Source: a bacterium
GTDB lineage: Bacteria > Bacillota > Clostridia > Oscillospirales > Oscillospiraceae
Assembly (NCBI GenBank): GCA_004562395.1
Contig: SFQY01000014.1
Span: forward strand, 1 to 39,194
DNA length: 39,194 nucleotides
Direction of reading: 5' to 3'
A model generated the notes under the pieces. The model was not told the origin of the DNA. It ran no database searches and saw nothing but the letters and a program-made list of their open reading frames with translations. The translations under genes and the position numbers were made by a program. Within the stretch, counting starts at the first letter, position 1, and the number at the start of each line of letters is the position of its first letter. Below, one piece after another: positions 13,579 through 22,821 of this stretch.

Positions 13579-15447
13579 ATGAAGCATATCCTGCCTGTTC
13601 TGCTTTTGCTGTGCCTGCTGTGCGGCTGCGGCCGGGAAGCCCCGGTCCGGGAGCCCGCCGCCCTGCCGGAAACCACATCGGTTCCGGCGGAGGCCTCCCG
13701 GGGACTGTACGACGCCGGCAGTGTGCTGGAAGCAAAATACGGCGGCGCCCTGCGGGCCTATCCCCTGCGGGGCTTTTCCGAAGTGACCGGGTTCCGGGCC
13801 ATGGGGGAGGATCTGTTGGTGTTCTCCGGGGATCAGGTCACCAACCTGGTCCTTCTCACCGGAGAGGACCTCCACGCGGCAGCCAGCGTGACGCTGGACG
13901 GCTTCCTTTCTCCCCGGGATCCGTCCCTGCAGATTGGCGATGGGGAGCTTTCCTTCTTTGACCCGGTGACCCGGGAGACGCTGGTGCTGGACAAAGGGCT
14001 GAAGCAGGTCAGCCATATCTCCGCGCCTCAGGATCTGGTGGGAACCCCCATTCTCTCCTCCGACCGGAACACCCTGTATTACTGTTCCGCCTCCGCCGTC
14101 AGGGCCTGGGATCTGGAGTCCGGCATCCGCCGTACCCTGAAGGAAATGGCCTGCCCGGAGCTGACGTCCCTGAGGCTCCACGCCGGGGATTCGGTGCTGC
14201 AGTGTACCCTGACGGAGGGGGAGACGGAACGCCATCTGTTCCTCTCAGCCGAAACGGGACGGCTCCTGTATGAGCGCAAGGGGGAGATGACCCTCTCCAC
14301 CTTCGACGGCCGGTATTACGCGGCCTTTCCCACGGGAATGACCCAGGCGCTTCTGTTCGGCGAGGGAGAGCAGCCCCCTCTGGCGCTGACCCCCGGGGAG
14401 ATCACGGCGGACTGCGTCTTTCTGCCCCGCCGGAACGGGGCGGTGAGTGTTTTTGCCGCCGGTTCCCGGGAGCTTCGGCTGGACTATTATGATCTGGGTT
14501 CCGGAGTTCGCCGGGCTGCCCTGACCCTGGAAACCGACAGCAGACCCTTGGCCCTGGAGGGAACCTCCGGCGGCGTGTACATCCTGATCTACAGCGGCGA
14601 CTACGGCTGTGACGCCATCTACCGCTGGGACTTTGGCGGCACAGGTGTGGAGGATCCGGCGGTCTGCACCGGCCCCTATTATACGGCCCAGTCTCCGGAC
14701 CTGGAGGGGCTGGCCCGGTGCCAGGCCTATGCGGCGGAGTTGAGCCAGCGGTTCGGCGTGGAGATCCTGGTCTGGAAGGACGCCGTAGCGGAGCAGCCCT
14801 GGGATTACGATCTGGAGCCGGAGTATCTGGTCAGCGTGATCCAGCGGGAGCTGAAGCTGCTGGAGCAGCGGCTGTCATATTATCCCGGAAATATCCTGCC
14901 GGACACGGCCTCCCATTTTACCGGCCTGAGGATCTGTCTGGTGCGGGCAATCACCGGCACCGCCGAGTCCGGAAGCCTGGATTCCGCCACGGGGCTGCAG
15001 TTTCTCATCGGTACCGACGCCTATGTGGCCCTGGCGGCGGGAGAATACTCCGACCGGGCGCTGTATCACGAGCTGTTCCATGTGATGGAGACCCACATCC
15101 TGAATGAGAGCATCGCCTTTGACCAGTGGGATGCCCTGAATCCGGCGGGTTTCTCCTACGACTATGACTACCGGGCCAATGCCCAGCGGGACGCCGGGGT
15201 TTATCTTGAGGGAGAGAACCGGGCCTTTGTGGATACCTATTCCATGAGCTTTCCCAAGGAGGACCGGGCCAGGATCATGGAATACGCCATGCTGTCCGGA
15301 AATCAGGAGCTGTTCCGGGGCCAGATCATGCAGGAGAAGCTGAAGACCCTCTGCCAGGGCATCCGGGAGGCCTACGGCCTGAAAAAATCTTCGGAGACCT
15401 TCCTCTGGGAGCAGTACCTGCGCAAGCCCCTGGCCTATCAGAAATAA
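13579..15447 (+). CDS. Lipoprotein with C-terminal HExxH metallopeptidase-like domain
   Basis: A 622-residue exported protein that I cannot name. The N terminus is a lipoprotein signal peptide (MKHILPVLLLLCLLCGC) with lipidation expected at Cys17. Residues 45-365 show repeated beta-strand and turn patterns suggestive of a propeller (inference). The C-terminal part holds a zinc-protease signature, ALYHELFHVMETH, with His497, Glu498 and His501, and later acidic residues such as DRARIMEYAM that could give the third ligand. It would sit outside the membrane and could process peptides or wall proteins; the substrate is unknown. It is the last gene of the yfcE operon and ends at a strong terminator. 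A GCAAGGAG site precedes the ATG. Confidence 0.8.
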   Translation: MKHILPVLLLLCLLCGCGREAPVREPAALPETTSVPAEASRGLYDAGSVLEAKYGGALRAYPLRGFSEVTGFRAMGEDLLVFSGDQVTNLVLLTGEDLHAAASVTLDGFLSPRDPSLQIGDGELSFFDPVTRETLVLDKGLKQVSHISAPQDLVGTPILSSDRNTLYYCSASAVRAWDLESGIRRTLKEMACPELTSLRLHAGDSVLQCTLTEGETERHLFLSAETGRLLYERKGEMTLSTFDGRYYAAFPTGMTQALLFGEGEQPPLALTPGEITADCVFLPRRNGAVSVFAAGSRELRLDYYDLGSGVRRAALTLETDSRPLALEGTSGGVYILIYSGDYGCDAIYRWDFGGTGVEDPAVCTGPYYTAQSPDLEGLARCQAYAAELSQRFGVEILVWKDAVAEQPWDYDLEPEYLVSVIQRELKLLEQRLSYYPGNILPDTASHFTGLRICLVRAITGTAESGSLDSATGLQFLIGTDAYVALAAGEYSDRALYHELFHVMETHILNESIAFDQWDALNPAGFSYDYDYRANAQRDAGVYLEGENRAFVDTYSMSFPKEDRARIMEYAMLSGNQELFRGQIMQEKLKTLCQGIREAYGLKKSSETFLWEQYLRKPLAYQK

Positions 15448-15475
15448 CCGACAGAGCCTTCCGGCTCCGCCGCAG

Positions 15476-15506
15476 CTGCCATGCCGCCCCGGCATGGCAG
15501 TTTTTT
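15476..15506 (+). terminator. Terminator of the yfcE operon
   Basis: A perfect 10-bp stem CTGCCATGCC (15476-15485) with GGCATGGCAG (15491-15500), followed by six T residues. Confidence 0.92.
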
Positions 15507-15554
15507 GTACCTTCAGGGATCGTCCCCCAAAATCTTCCCCTGTGGCCATGCTGT

Positions 15555-15651
15555 AAATGATCGTTTATCGCACCGACGCACCGATTCATATTGCACCCAT
15601 CGTAGGGCGGGGGCTTGCCCCCGCCGAGCAGGTGAGATACGCAATCTGCTG
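15555..15651 (+). repeat. 97-bp repeat, left flank of the polysaccharide locus
   Basis: It begins with AAATGATCGTTTA (the terminal motif of the dispersed elements) and contains the hairpin GGCGGGGG-CTTG-CCCCCGCC (15606-15625). It is identical over all 97 bases, in the same orientation, to 39096-39192. Flanking bases on both sides differ between the two copies. It lies between the yfcE-operon terminator and the promoter of the polysaccharide locus. A diverged inverted relative is at 12641-12802. The rest of 15448-15846 holds only the terminator and promoter listed separately. Confidence 0.9.
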
Positions 15652-15728
15652 TCAATTATCGAATTCCTTTATCCGCCGACATTGTTCCGGGGAGGCGGGG
15701 CGAAAGGGGATGGAGGCAAAACTTTCCC

Positions 15729-15757
15729 TTGCTGTCTGTGACATATTGTGTTATAAT
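15729..15757 (+). promoter_or_regulatory. Main promoter of the polysaccharide locus
   Basis: -35 TTGCTG (15729-15734), 17-nt spacer, perfect -10 TATAAT (15752-15757), with a leader of about 80 nt before the first gene. No other promoter is evident until 33.5 kb, and most genes in between overlap or nearly touch. Confidence 0.7.
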
Positions 15758-15846
15758 AAAACGAACTATGCGGATAAAGGGACGGTTCGGCAGCGTTTCC
15801 GGCCTTTGGCATATTTGAATGATGGAAGATTTAGGGTGTGAATGCA

Positions 15847-17751
15847 ATGGTTTTCAAAAAACCGAAGGGTATCAAATACTCAGGCAGTGTTCTGAAGATA
15901 GCGATGATCATGCTCCTGGACGTGCTGGCCACTGCGGGATCCTTCTTCTTCGGACTCTGGTTCCGGGCGGATTTTGCCTTTGAGAATATCCGCGCGGATC
16001 ATATGATGGGCTACCTGACCGCCATTGGCCCGTGGTGTGCCATTACCATCGTTGTTTTCCTGGTTTTCCGGCTTTACAGCAGTATCTGGGCCTTTGTCAG
16101 CACGCCGGAGGTGTTCCGCGTCACGGGGGCCTATGTGGTGCTGGCGGTGATCGGCGTTCTGATTTTCCACTTTGACGGAACCATCATGCCCCGTTCCAGT
16201 ATGGTGGTGGGGTTCCTGTTCAGCTATGTGTGCAGCGTGGGCATCCGCTTTTCCTACCGGATGTGGCTGTCGGTGCAGCGGAAATTCAGCCATGTCCTCC
16301 ACGCCTCGGGGGTCAAAAACGTGATGCTCATCGGCGCGGGAGACGCCGGACGGGCTCTGGCTCAGGAGTTTTCCAACTCCGATCACATCCGGGACCATCT
16401 GGCCTGCGTCATTGACGACAATCCCGTAAAGGTCAACAAGCGCCTGTGCGGCGCGCCCATTGTGGGCACCCGCCGGGATATTCCCCGGATGGTCAAGCGC
16501 TACCGGATCAGCAAGATCATTTTCGCCATCCCCAGTGCCTCCGCCAGTACCCGCAAGCAGATCCTGGACATCTGCTCCACCACCGGCTGCGAGGTGCAGA
16601 TGCTGCCGGGCATCTACCAGATGGTAAACGGCGACGTCAGCGTCAGCAAGCTGCGGAAGGTGGATCCTCAGGATCTGCTGGGCCGGGATCCTATCAAGGT
16701 CAATCTGGACGAGATCACCGAATATGTCTCCGGCAAGGTGGTTCTGGTCACCGGCGGCGGCGGCAGCATCGGCAGCGAGCTGTGCCGTCAGATCGCCCGG
16801 GCCAATCCCAAGCAGCTGATCATCCTGGATATTTACGAGAACAATGCCTACGACATTCAAATGGAGCTTCAGCGGGTCCACCCGGAGCTGAACCTGGTGG
16901 TGCTCATCGGCTCCGTGCGCAATACCAACCGGGTGGACTACGTGGTGGGCACCTACCGGCCGGACCTCATCTTCCACGCGGCGGCCCACAAGCATGTTCC
17001 CCTGATGGAGGACAGCCCCAACGAGGCCATCAAGAACAATGTTTTCGGCACCTACAAAATGGCAAAAGCGGCGGCCAGGTACGGCGTCAGACGCTTTGTG
17101 CTGATCTCCACGGACAAGGCGGTGAACCCCACCAACATCATGGGCGCCTCCAAGCGGCTGTGCGAAATGGTGGTGCAGATGATGAACCGGGAATCCGACA
17201 CCGAATTTGTGGCGGTCCGCTTCGGCAATGTGCTGGGCAGCAACGGCAGCGTGATCCCGCTGTTTAAAAAGCAGATCGCGGCCGGCGGCCCCGTTACCGT
17301 GACCCACCCGGACATCATCCGCTATTTCATGACCATCCCCGAGGCGGTGAGCCTGGTGCTTCAGGCGGGCGCCTATGCCCGGGGCGGCGAGATCTTTGTG
17401 CTGGACATGGGGGAGCCGGTGAAGATCGACACCATGGCCCGGAATATGATCCGGCTCAGCGGCTATGAGCCGGATGTGGATATCAAAATCGAATACACCG
17501 GCCTGCGTCCCGGCGAGAAGCTCTTTGAGGAGCTGCTTATGAAGGAAGAGGGGATGCAGGAAACTGCCAACAAGCTGATCCACATCGGAAAGCCCATTGA
17601 AATGGACGACGAAAAATTCAAGGAGCAGCTTTCCCTGCTGGAGGAAGCCTGCAAGGCGGAAGTGAGCGATATGAAGGACATCGTGGCACAGATCGTGCCT
17701 ACATATGTCCGCAGGACGGAAGAAAAGGAAAAAGAGAAAGCGACCGTTTAA
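15847..17751 (+). CDS. Membrane-bound nucleotide-sugar 4,6-dehydratase (FlaA1/CapD/PglF family)
   Basis: Expected to convert UDP-GlcNAc to UDP-4-keto-6-deoxy-GlcNAc at the inner membrane face. The 634 residues have four transmembrane helices (about 16-38, 55-77, 94-109, 118-136), a first nucleotide-binding fold (GAGDAGR 163-169) and a second SDR fold with TGGGGSIGS (302-310), FHAAAHKHVPLME, NNVFGTYK and STDKAVNPTNIMGASKR (421-437). The usual SDR tyrosine is methionine, as is normal for this family. S. aureus CapD and Campylobacter PglF share this layout. The ATG at 15847 is preferred, with AGGG about 10 nt upstream; a GTG at 15838 is possible. First gene of the locus, directly behind its promoter. 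Confidence 0.9.
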   Translation: MVFKKPKGIKYSGSVLKIAMIMLLDVLATAGSFFFGLWFRADFAFENIRADHMMGYLTAIGPWCAITIVVFLVFRLYSSIWAFVSTPEVFRVTGAYVVLAVIGVLIFHFDGTIMPRSSMVVGFLFSYVCSVGIRFSYRMWLSVQRKFSHVLHASGVKNVMLIGAGDAGRALAQEFSNSDHIRDHLACVIDDNPVKVNKRLCGAPIVGTRRDIPRMVKRYRISKIIFAIPSASASTRKQILDICSTTGCEVQMLPGIYQMVNGDVSVSKLRKVDPQDLLGRDPIKVNLDEITEYVSGKVVLVTGGGGSIGSELCRQIARANPKQLIILDIYENNAYDIQMELQRVHPELNLVVLIGSVRNTNRVDYVVGTYRPDLIFHAAAHKHVPLMEDSPNEAIKNNVFGTYKMAKAAARYGVRRFVLISTDKAVNPTNIMGASKRLCEMVVQMMNRESDTEFVAVRFGNVLGSNGSVIPLFKKQIAAGGPVTVTHPDIIRYFMTIPEAVSLVLQAGAYARGGEIFVLDMGEPVKIDTMARNMIRLSGYEPDVDIKIEYTGLRPGEKLFEELLMKEEGMQETANKLIHIGKPIEMDDEKFKEQLSLLEEACKAEVSDMKDIVAQIVPTYVRRTEEKEKEKATV

Positions 17752-17767
17752 CGAAGGGGGAGCGCTT

Positions 17768-18385
17768 ATGTATCAGAGATTTGGAAAAAGACTGCTCGAT
17801 ATCCTTCTGTCCGGGTGCGGCATTGTTGTGCTGTCTCCGGTGTATCTGCTGGTGGCGCTGGCCATCAAGCTGGACGATCCAGGCCCGGTCTTCTTTCGGC
17901 AGAAGCGGGTGGGCATCCATAAGACCTATTTTCAGATTCTGAAGTTCCGCACCATGAAGATGGAGACGCCCAGAGACGTGCCCACCCATCTGCTGGACAA
18001 TCCGGAGCAGTACATCACCCGGGTGGGCAGGGTGCTGCGCAAAACCTCATTGGATGAGCTTCCTCAGATCTTCCAGATCTTTACCGGGAAGATGTCCGTC
18101 ATCGGTCCCCGGCCCGCCCTGTGGAACCAGGACGACCTGATCGCCCAGAGGGACAAATACGGCGCCAACGATGTGCGCCCCGGTCTCACGGGCTGGGCCC
18201 AGATCAACGGCCGGGATGAGCTGCCCATTGACGTGAAGGCCGCGTTCGACGGCGAATATGTGCGGAAAATGAGTTTTCTGTTTGACTGCAAATGCTTTTT
18301 CGGTACCATCGTCTCCGTGCTGAAGCACGAGGGCGTGGTGGAAGGCGGCACGGGACAGATGGAGAAGGAGAAGAAGCTCCCATGA
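17768..18385 (+). CDS. Initiating phosphoglycosyl transferase (CapM/PglC type)
   Basis: Transfers a sugar phosphate from a UDP-sugar to undecaprenyl phosphate, starting the repeat unit. The 205 residues match the small monotopic form: a re-entrant hydrophobic helix (RLLDILLSGCGIVVLSPVYL), then GPVFFRQKRVG, LKFRTMKME, TSLDELPQIF with the catalytic Asp-Glu, IGPRPALWNQ and RPGLTGWAQINGRDELPID. GGGGGAG precedes the ATG at 17768. It sits between the CapD-like and CapN-like genes and overlaps the latter by 4 bp. By comparison with S. aureus capsule genes the likely first sugar is D-FucNAc or a related dideoxy-HexNAc; that is inference. Confidence 0.92.
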   Translation: MYQRFGKRLLDILLSGCGIVVLSPVYLLVALAIKLDDPGPVFFRQKRVGIHKTYFQILKFRTMKMETPRDVPTHLLDNPEQYITRVGRVLRKTSLDELPQIFQIFTGKMSVIGPRPALWNQDDLIAQRDKYGANDVRPGLTGWAQINGRDELPIDVKAAFDGEYVRKMSFLFDCKCFFGTIVSVLKHEGVVEGGTGQMEKEKKLP

Positions 18386-19257
18386 AGAAGATCCTGATCA
18401 CCGGCGCGGGCAGCTATGTGGGCACCTGCGTGGCGGATTACCTGGCCCGGTGGCCGGAGCGATATCGGGTGGACACGGTGGATATGGTGGACGGAAGCTG
18501 GCGGGAGGCCTCCTTCCGGGGCTACGACGCCGTGTTTCATGTAGCCGGAATCGTGCACCTGGCCCAGGCAAAAGACGACCCCGGACAGGCGGAGCTTTAC
18601 GACCGGGTGAACAACCGTCTGGCCGTGGAGACCGCCCAAAAGGCTAAGGCCGAGGGCGTGGGACAGTTCCTGTTTATGAGCTCCGAAAGTGTCTACGGCC
18701 TCCACGCGCCCATCGGCCGGACGGTCATGATCACAAAGGACACCCCCCTGAACCCCGTGGACAATTACGGCCGCAGCAAGGCAAAGGCGGAGGAAGGGCT
18801 TATGGCCCTGGCGGGGGAGGGCTTTCAGGTGCTGATCCTGCGCCCGCCCATGATCTACGGAAGAGGCTGCAAGGGAAACTATGTGGCCATGGCAAAGCTG
18901 GCCAGGAAGCTGCCGGTCTTCCCCTGGGTGGAGAACCGGCGCTCCATGCTGTATATCGACAACCTGTCGGAGTTCATCCGGCTGGCGGTGGAGGATGAGG
19001 CGGAGGGTATTTACTGCCCCCAGAACAGCGAGTATGTCTGCACCAGCGACATGGTGAACCTGATCGCCCATGCCAACGGCAGGGGGATCCTGATGATCAA
19101 AGGTGTGACCTGGGCCCTGAAGCTGCTGGGTCATGCCACAGGCATGGTGGACAAGGCCTTCGGGAGCCTGTGCTACGATTTTGAGCTGAGCCGGTATCCC
19201 AGAGATTACTGCGTCAAATCCTTCCAGGAGTCCATTCTGGAGACGGAAAAGAAATAG
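18382..19257 (+). CDS. NAD-dependent SDR epimerase/reductase, CapN-like
   Basis: A 291-residue extended SDR with Rossmann motif TGAGSYVGT, VFHVAGIVHLAQ, MSSESVYG and the catalytic YGRSKAKAE pair. The late segment RRSMLYIDNLSEFI is typical of nucleotide-sugar reductases and epimerases. In S. aureus, CapN reduces the 4-keto sugar made by CapD to UDP-D-FucNAc, and its gene follows capM, as here. That reaction is therefore the best guess; a UDP-glucose 4-epimerase-like activity is the alternative. Its ATG overlaps the transferase stop (ATGA). Confidence 0.8.
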   Translation: MKKILITGAGSYVGTCVADYLARWPERYRVDTVDMVDGSWREASFRGYDAVFHVAGIVHLAQAKDDPGQAELYDRVNNRLAVETAQKAKAEGVGQFLFMSSESVYGLHAPIGRTVMITKDTPLNPVDNYGRSKAKAEEGLMALAGEGFQVLILRPPMIYGRGCKGNYVAMAKLARKLPVFPWVENRRSMLYIDNLSEFIRLAVEDEAEGIYCPQNSEYVCTSDMVNLIAHANGRGILMIKGVTWALKLLGHATGMVDKAFGSLCYDFELSRYPRDYCVKSFQESILETEKK

Positions 19258-19311
19258 AAAGCCCTCCGGGCAACGGTCCGGAGCGCCAATGCGAAACAGG
19301 AGGAAGCTGCC

Positions 19312-20553
19312 TTGAAGCGAAAAAAGGATATTTTGTTTCTGTGCCAGTTTTTCTACCCGGAATACATTTCCTCCGCCCAGCTTCCCTATGATACGGTCCT
19401 GGCCCTGAAGAAGGCCGGTTTTTCCGTGGACGCGCTGTGCGGCTATCCCCAGGAATATCTGGACGGCGGACAGATCCCCCTGCGGGAGGAGGTAAACGGA
19501 ATCCACATCCACCGGCTGAAGTATATCCAGATGGACCGGAAGGGCTTCCTGGGGCGGCTGGTCAACTATTTTTCCTTCACCTTCATGGTGCTGCTGCACC
19601 TGCCGGAGATTGCCGGATACCGGTCGGTGGTGGTGTACTCCAACCCCCCGGTGCTGCCCTGGATCGCCTCCTGGGCCAAGGCTCTGTTCGGAACGAAGCT
19701 GGTCTTTGTCTCCTATGACCTGTATCCGGAGGTGGCCACGGTGACCAATACCCTCCGGGAGGGGAACCTGATCTGCCGGCTGATGAACCATATCAACCAA
19801 TGCGTTTTCCGCCGGGCGGACCGGGTGGTGGCCCTGTCCTCGGAGCAGCGGGCGTATATCCTGCAGCACCGCCCCGCCCGGGAGGAGCAGGTCACCGTGA
19901 TCCCCAACTGGTACCCTGAGGAGGAAACGCTGCCGGGCAACCGGGAGAACAATCCTTTCCGGGAACTGGCGGGGGACCGGTTTGTGGTGTCCTATTTCGG
20001 AAACATGGGCACCATGCAGGACATGCAGACCATTCTGGATGCCATCCGGGAGCTGCGGGAGGAAAAGGTGTTCTTCCTCTTCGCGGGCCACGGCAACAAG
20101 CTGGAGACCCTGAAGCGGATCGCCCAGGAGGAGAAAATCGAAAACGTTCAGGTTTGCCGTTTCCTCCACGGGCAGGATTTCCGGGACGCTCTGGCCGCCA
20201 GCGGCTGCGCCCTGGTCTCCCTGGAGAAGGGGGCCACGGGACTGTGCGTCCCCAGCAAGACCTACTGCTATATGATGCAGGGGATCCCCCTGCTGGCCAT
20301 CATGGACGAATGCGACATCGTCCGGGATATCGAAAGCGGCGCGGGAGCCTGGGTGCGAAACGGAGAATCCGGAAAGCTGGCTCAGATCATCCGCCGGCTG
20401 CGCGAGGACCCCGGGAAGCTTCAGGCCATGGGCCGGCGGAGCCGGGAGCTGTATCTGGAAAAATACACGGCCCAGACCGGTACCCAAAAGTATGTAGCCC
20501 TGTTCCGGCAGCTCCTGCAGCCGGAAGGGGAAGGAAAAGAGGAAAGCGTATGA
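19312..20553 (+). CDS. Glycosyltransferase family 4, WbuB-like, TTG start
   Basis: A 413-residue cytosolic transferase with two Rossmann-like domains. Recognisable parts are FLCQFFYPEYISSAQLPYDT at the start, VSYDLYPEVATVTN, VTVIPNWYPEEE, VSYFGNMGTMQDMQTIL and a C-terminal VPSKTYCYMMQGIPLLA, which fit the WbuB subgroup. In E. coli O26, wbuB accompanies fnlABC and is thought to transfer L-FucNAc; the same gene grouping here suggests the same role (inference). TTG at 19312 is chosen because AGGAGG is 8 nt upstream. Its stop overlaps the capE start by 4 bp. Confidence 0.85.
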   Translation: MKRKKDILFLCQFFYPEYISSAQLPYDTVLALKKAGFSVDALCGYPQEYLDGGQIPLREEVNGIHIHRLKYIQMDRKGFLGRLVNYFSFTFMVLLHLPEIAGYRSVVVYSNPPVLPWIASWAKALFGTKLVFVSYDLYPEVATVTNTLREGNLICRLMNHINQCVFRRADRVVALSSEQRAYILQHRPAREEQVTVIPNWYPEEETLPGNRENNPFRELAGDRFVVSYFGNMGTMQDMQTILDAIRELREEKVFFLFAGHGNKLETLKRIAQEEKIENVQVCRFLHGQDFRDALAASGCALVSLEKGATGLCVPSKTYCYMMQGIPLLAIMDECDIVRDIESGAGAWVRNGESGKLAQIIRRLREDPGKLQAMGRRSRELYLEKYTAQTGTQKYVALFRQLLQPEGEGKEESV

Positions 20554-21596
20554 GTATTTTTGCTGACAAGACCCTGATGATCACCGGCGGCACCGGCTCC
20601 TTCGGCAACGCCGTTCTGAACCGGTTCCTGGATACGGATATCCGGGAGATCCGGGTGTTCTCCCGGGACGAAAAGAAACAGGACGATATGCGCCATGAGT
20701 TCCAGGCGAGACTGCCTGAAGCCGCCAACAAGATCAAATTTTTCATCGGCGACGTCCGGGACCTGTCCTCCGTCAGGAACGCCATGCACGGGGTTGACTA
20801 CATTTTCCACGCCGCCGCCCTGAAGCAGGTCCCCTCCTGCGAGTTCTTCCCCCTGGAGGCGGTGAAGACCAACGTCCTGGGCACGGACAACGTGCTGACC
20901 GCCGCCATCGACGCGGGGGTGAAGACGGTGATCTGCCTGTCCACCGACAAGGCGGCCTATCCCGTCAACGCCATGGGCACCTCCAAGGCCATGATGGAGA
21001 AGGTCATCGTGGCCAAATCCCGGACCGTTTCTCCGGAGAAAACCAAAATCTGCTGCACCCGCTACGGCAACGTCATGTGTTCCCGGGGCAGCGTCATCCC
21101 CCTGTGGATCGAGCAGATCAAGGCGGGCAATCCCATCACCATCACCGAGCCGGCCATGACCCGGTTTATCATGTCTCTGGACGAGGCCGTGGATCTGGTG
21201 CTGTTTGCCTTCGAGCATGGCATCAGCGGCGATATTCTGGTCCAGAAGGCCCCTGCCTGCACCATCGAGACCCTGGCCCGGGCGGTGACGGGGCTGTTTG
21301 CCCCCGGCCACGAGATCAAGGTCATCGGCATCCGCCACGGGGAAAAGATGTACGAAACGCTGCTGACCAACGAGGAATGCGCCAACGCCATTGACCTGGG
21401 GAATTTCTACCGGGTCCCCTGCGACAAGCGGGACTTGAATTACGACAAATATTTCAAAGAGGGCAATCCGGAGCGCAACGTGCTGACGGAGTTCAACAGC
21501 AACAACACCCAGCTTCTGGATGTGGAGCAGGTCCAGCGGAAGCTTCTGTCCCTGGCCTATATCCGGGAGGAGCTGGCGGGTATGTCCAAAAACTGA
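20550..21596 (+). CDS. capE: UDP-GlcNAc 4,6-dehydratase/5-epimerase, first UDP-L-FucNAc enzyme
   Basis: Soluble 348-residue SDR that removes water from UDP-GlcNAc and epimerises C5 to start UDP-L-FucNAc synthesis (CapE, FnlA or WbjB). Visible motifs: TGGTGSFGN (12-20), FHAAALKQVPSCEFFP, TNVLGTDN, STDKAAYPVNAMGTSK with the family's methionine in place of tyrosine, and IRHGEKMYETLLTNEE near the C terminus, which is characteristic of CapE. The ATG at 20550 overlaps the previous stop. The next two genes encode the remaining steps of the pathway, which strengthens the assignment. Confidence 0.92.
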   Translation: MSIFADKTLMITGGTGSFGNAVLNRFLDTDIREIRVFSRDEKKQDDMRHEFQARLPEAANKIKFFIGDVRDLSSVRNAMHGVDYIFHAAALKQVPSCEFFPLEAVKTNVLGTDNVLTAAIDAGVKTVICLSTDKAAYPVNAMGTSKAMMEKVIVAKSRTVSPEKTKICCTRYGNVMCSRGSVIPLWIEQIKAGNPITITEPAMTRFIMSLDEAVDLVLFAFEHGISGDILVQKAPACTIETLARAVTGLFAPGHEIKVIGIRHGEKMYETLLTNEECANAIDLGNFYRVPCDKRDLNYDKYFKEGNPERNVLTEFNSNNTQLLDVEQVQRKLLSLAYIREELAGMSKN

Positions 21597-21620
21597 TTCG
21601 GGGAACGGGAGGCTTCACGG

Positions 21621-22820
21621 ATGAATATTCTGATCACCGGCGCCGCCGGTTTCGTTGGCAAAAACCTGGCTGCCGCGCTGGAGTGCGTTCGTGACGGCCG
21701 GGACCGGACCCACCCCGGCCTCAGCGTCGGGGAGGTGTACCTTTACGACATCGATTCCCCCGCTTCCATGCTGGAGGAGGCCTGCCGGAAGGCGGACTTC
21801 GTCTTCAACCTGGCGGGGGTCAACCGTCCCAAAAACCAGGAGGACTTCATGCGGGGAAATTTCGGGTTCGCCTCCACCTTGCTGGAGACCCTGAAAAAAT
21901 ACCGCAATCCCTGCCCCGTCATGCTGTCCTCCTCCATCCAGGCCACGCTGGAGGGCCGGTTTGCCGGCAGCGAGTACGGAAAAAGCAAAAAGGCCGGGGA
22001 GGAGCTGTTCTTCTCCTACGGCAAGGAGACCGGGGCGAAGGTGCTGGTGTACCGGTTCCCCAACCTGTTCGGCAAGTGGTGCCGCCCCAACTACAACAGC
22101 GCCGTGGCTACCTTCTGCTATAACTATGCCCATGACCTGCCTATCACGGTGAACGATCCCAGTGTGGAGCTGGAGCTATTGTATATCGACGATCTGGTGC
22201 AGGAGATGCTCCGGGCGCTGGAAGGGAAGGAACACCGCTGCGAGTTCGAGGGCCTGAACACGGTGCTGACCGATCAGGGCCGCTACTGCGCCGCCCCCGT
22301 GACCCACCGGGCCACCCTGGGGCAGATCGTGGCGCTGCTGGATTCCTTCCGGGCTCAGCCTCAGACGCTGCTGATGCCGGAGATCCCGGAGGGGAGCTTC
22401 GCCAAAAAGCTGTATTCCACCTACCTTTCCTACCTTCCCGGGGATAAGGCCATTTTCTCCCTGAAGATGAACCGGGACCCCCGGGGCAGCTTTACGGAGC
22501 TGCTGAAGACGGAAAAGTGCGGCCAGTTCAGCGTGAATATCAGCGCCCCCGGGGTCACCAAGGGCCAGCACTGGCACAATACCAAATGGGAGTTCTTCAT
22601 TGTGGTATCCGGTCACGGCCTGATCCAGCAGCGGAAGGTGGGTACGGAGGAAGTGCTGAATTTCGAGGTTTCCGGGGACGACATCCAGGCGGTCCACATG
22701 CTGCCCGGCTATACCCACAACATCATCAATCTCTCCCAGACGGAGAACCTGGTGACGCTGATGTGGGCCAATGAGCGCTTTGACCCCGAAAAACCCGATA
22801 CCTTCCATGAGGTGGTTTGA
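21621..22820 (+). CDS. capF: Bifunctional SDR-cupin CapF, second UDP-L-FucNAc enzyme
   Basis: Epimerises C3 and reduces C4 with NADPH to give UDP-N-acetyl-6-deoxy-L-talosamine. The N-terminal SDR domain has TGAAGFVGK (6-14), FNLAGVNRP, and the active pair Tyr119/Lys123 (SEYGKSKKAGEE). The C-terminal cupin begins near 290 and keeps a complete set of metal ligands: His317, His319 and Glu324 (GQHWHNTKWEFF) and His366 (GYTHNI). At 399 residues it is about 30 longer than S. aureus CapF. The start has a GGGAGG site. This gene order (capE, capF, capG) is the standard one. Confidence 0.92.
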   Translation: MNILITGAAGFVGKNLAAALECVRDGRDRTHPGLSVGEVYLYDIDSPASMLEEACRKADFVFNLAGVNRPKNQEDFMRGNFGFASTLLETLKKYRNPCPVMLSSSIQATLEGRFAGSEYGKSKKAGEELFFSYGKETGAKVLVYRFPNLFGKWCRPNYNSAVATFCYNYAHDLPITVNDPSVELELLYIDDLVQEMLRALEGKEHRCEFEGLNTVLTDQGRYCAAPVTHRATLGQIVALLDSFRAQPQTLLMPEIPEGSFAKKLYSTYLSYLPGDKAIFSLKMNRDPRGSFTELLKTEKCGQFSVNISAPGVTKGQHWHNTKWEFFIVVSGHGLIQQRKVGTEEVLNFEVSGDDIQAVHMLPGYTHNIINLSQTENLVTLMWANERFDPEKPDTFHEVV

Positions 22821-22821
22821 T

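Noticed and set aside
15838..15846. GTG start of the CapD-like gene
   Set aside because: The AGGG site is only about one base away, too close; the ATG at 15847 is better spaced, though GTG remains possible.
18064..20487. An 807-codon open frame on the minus strand across three polysaccharide genes
   Set aside because: It is antisense to clearly conserved genes, has no ribosome site, and shows no domain motif.
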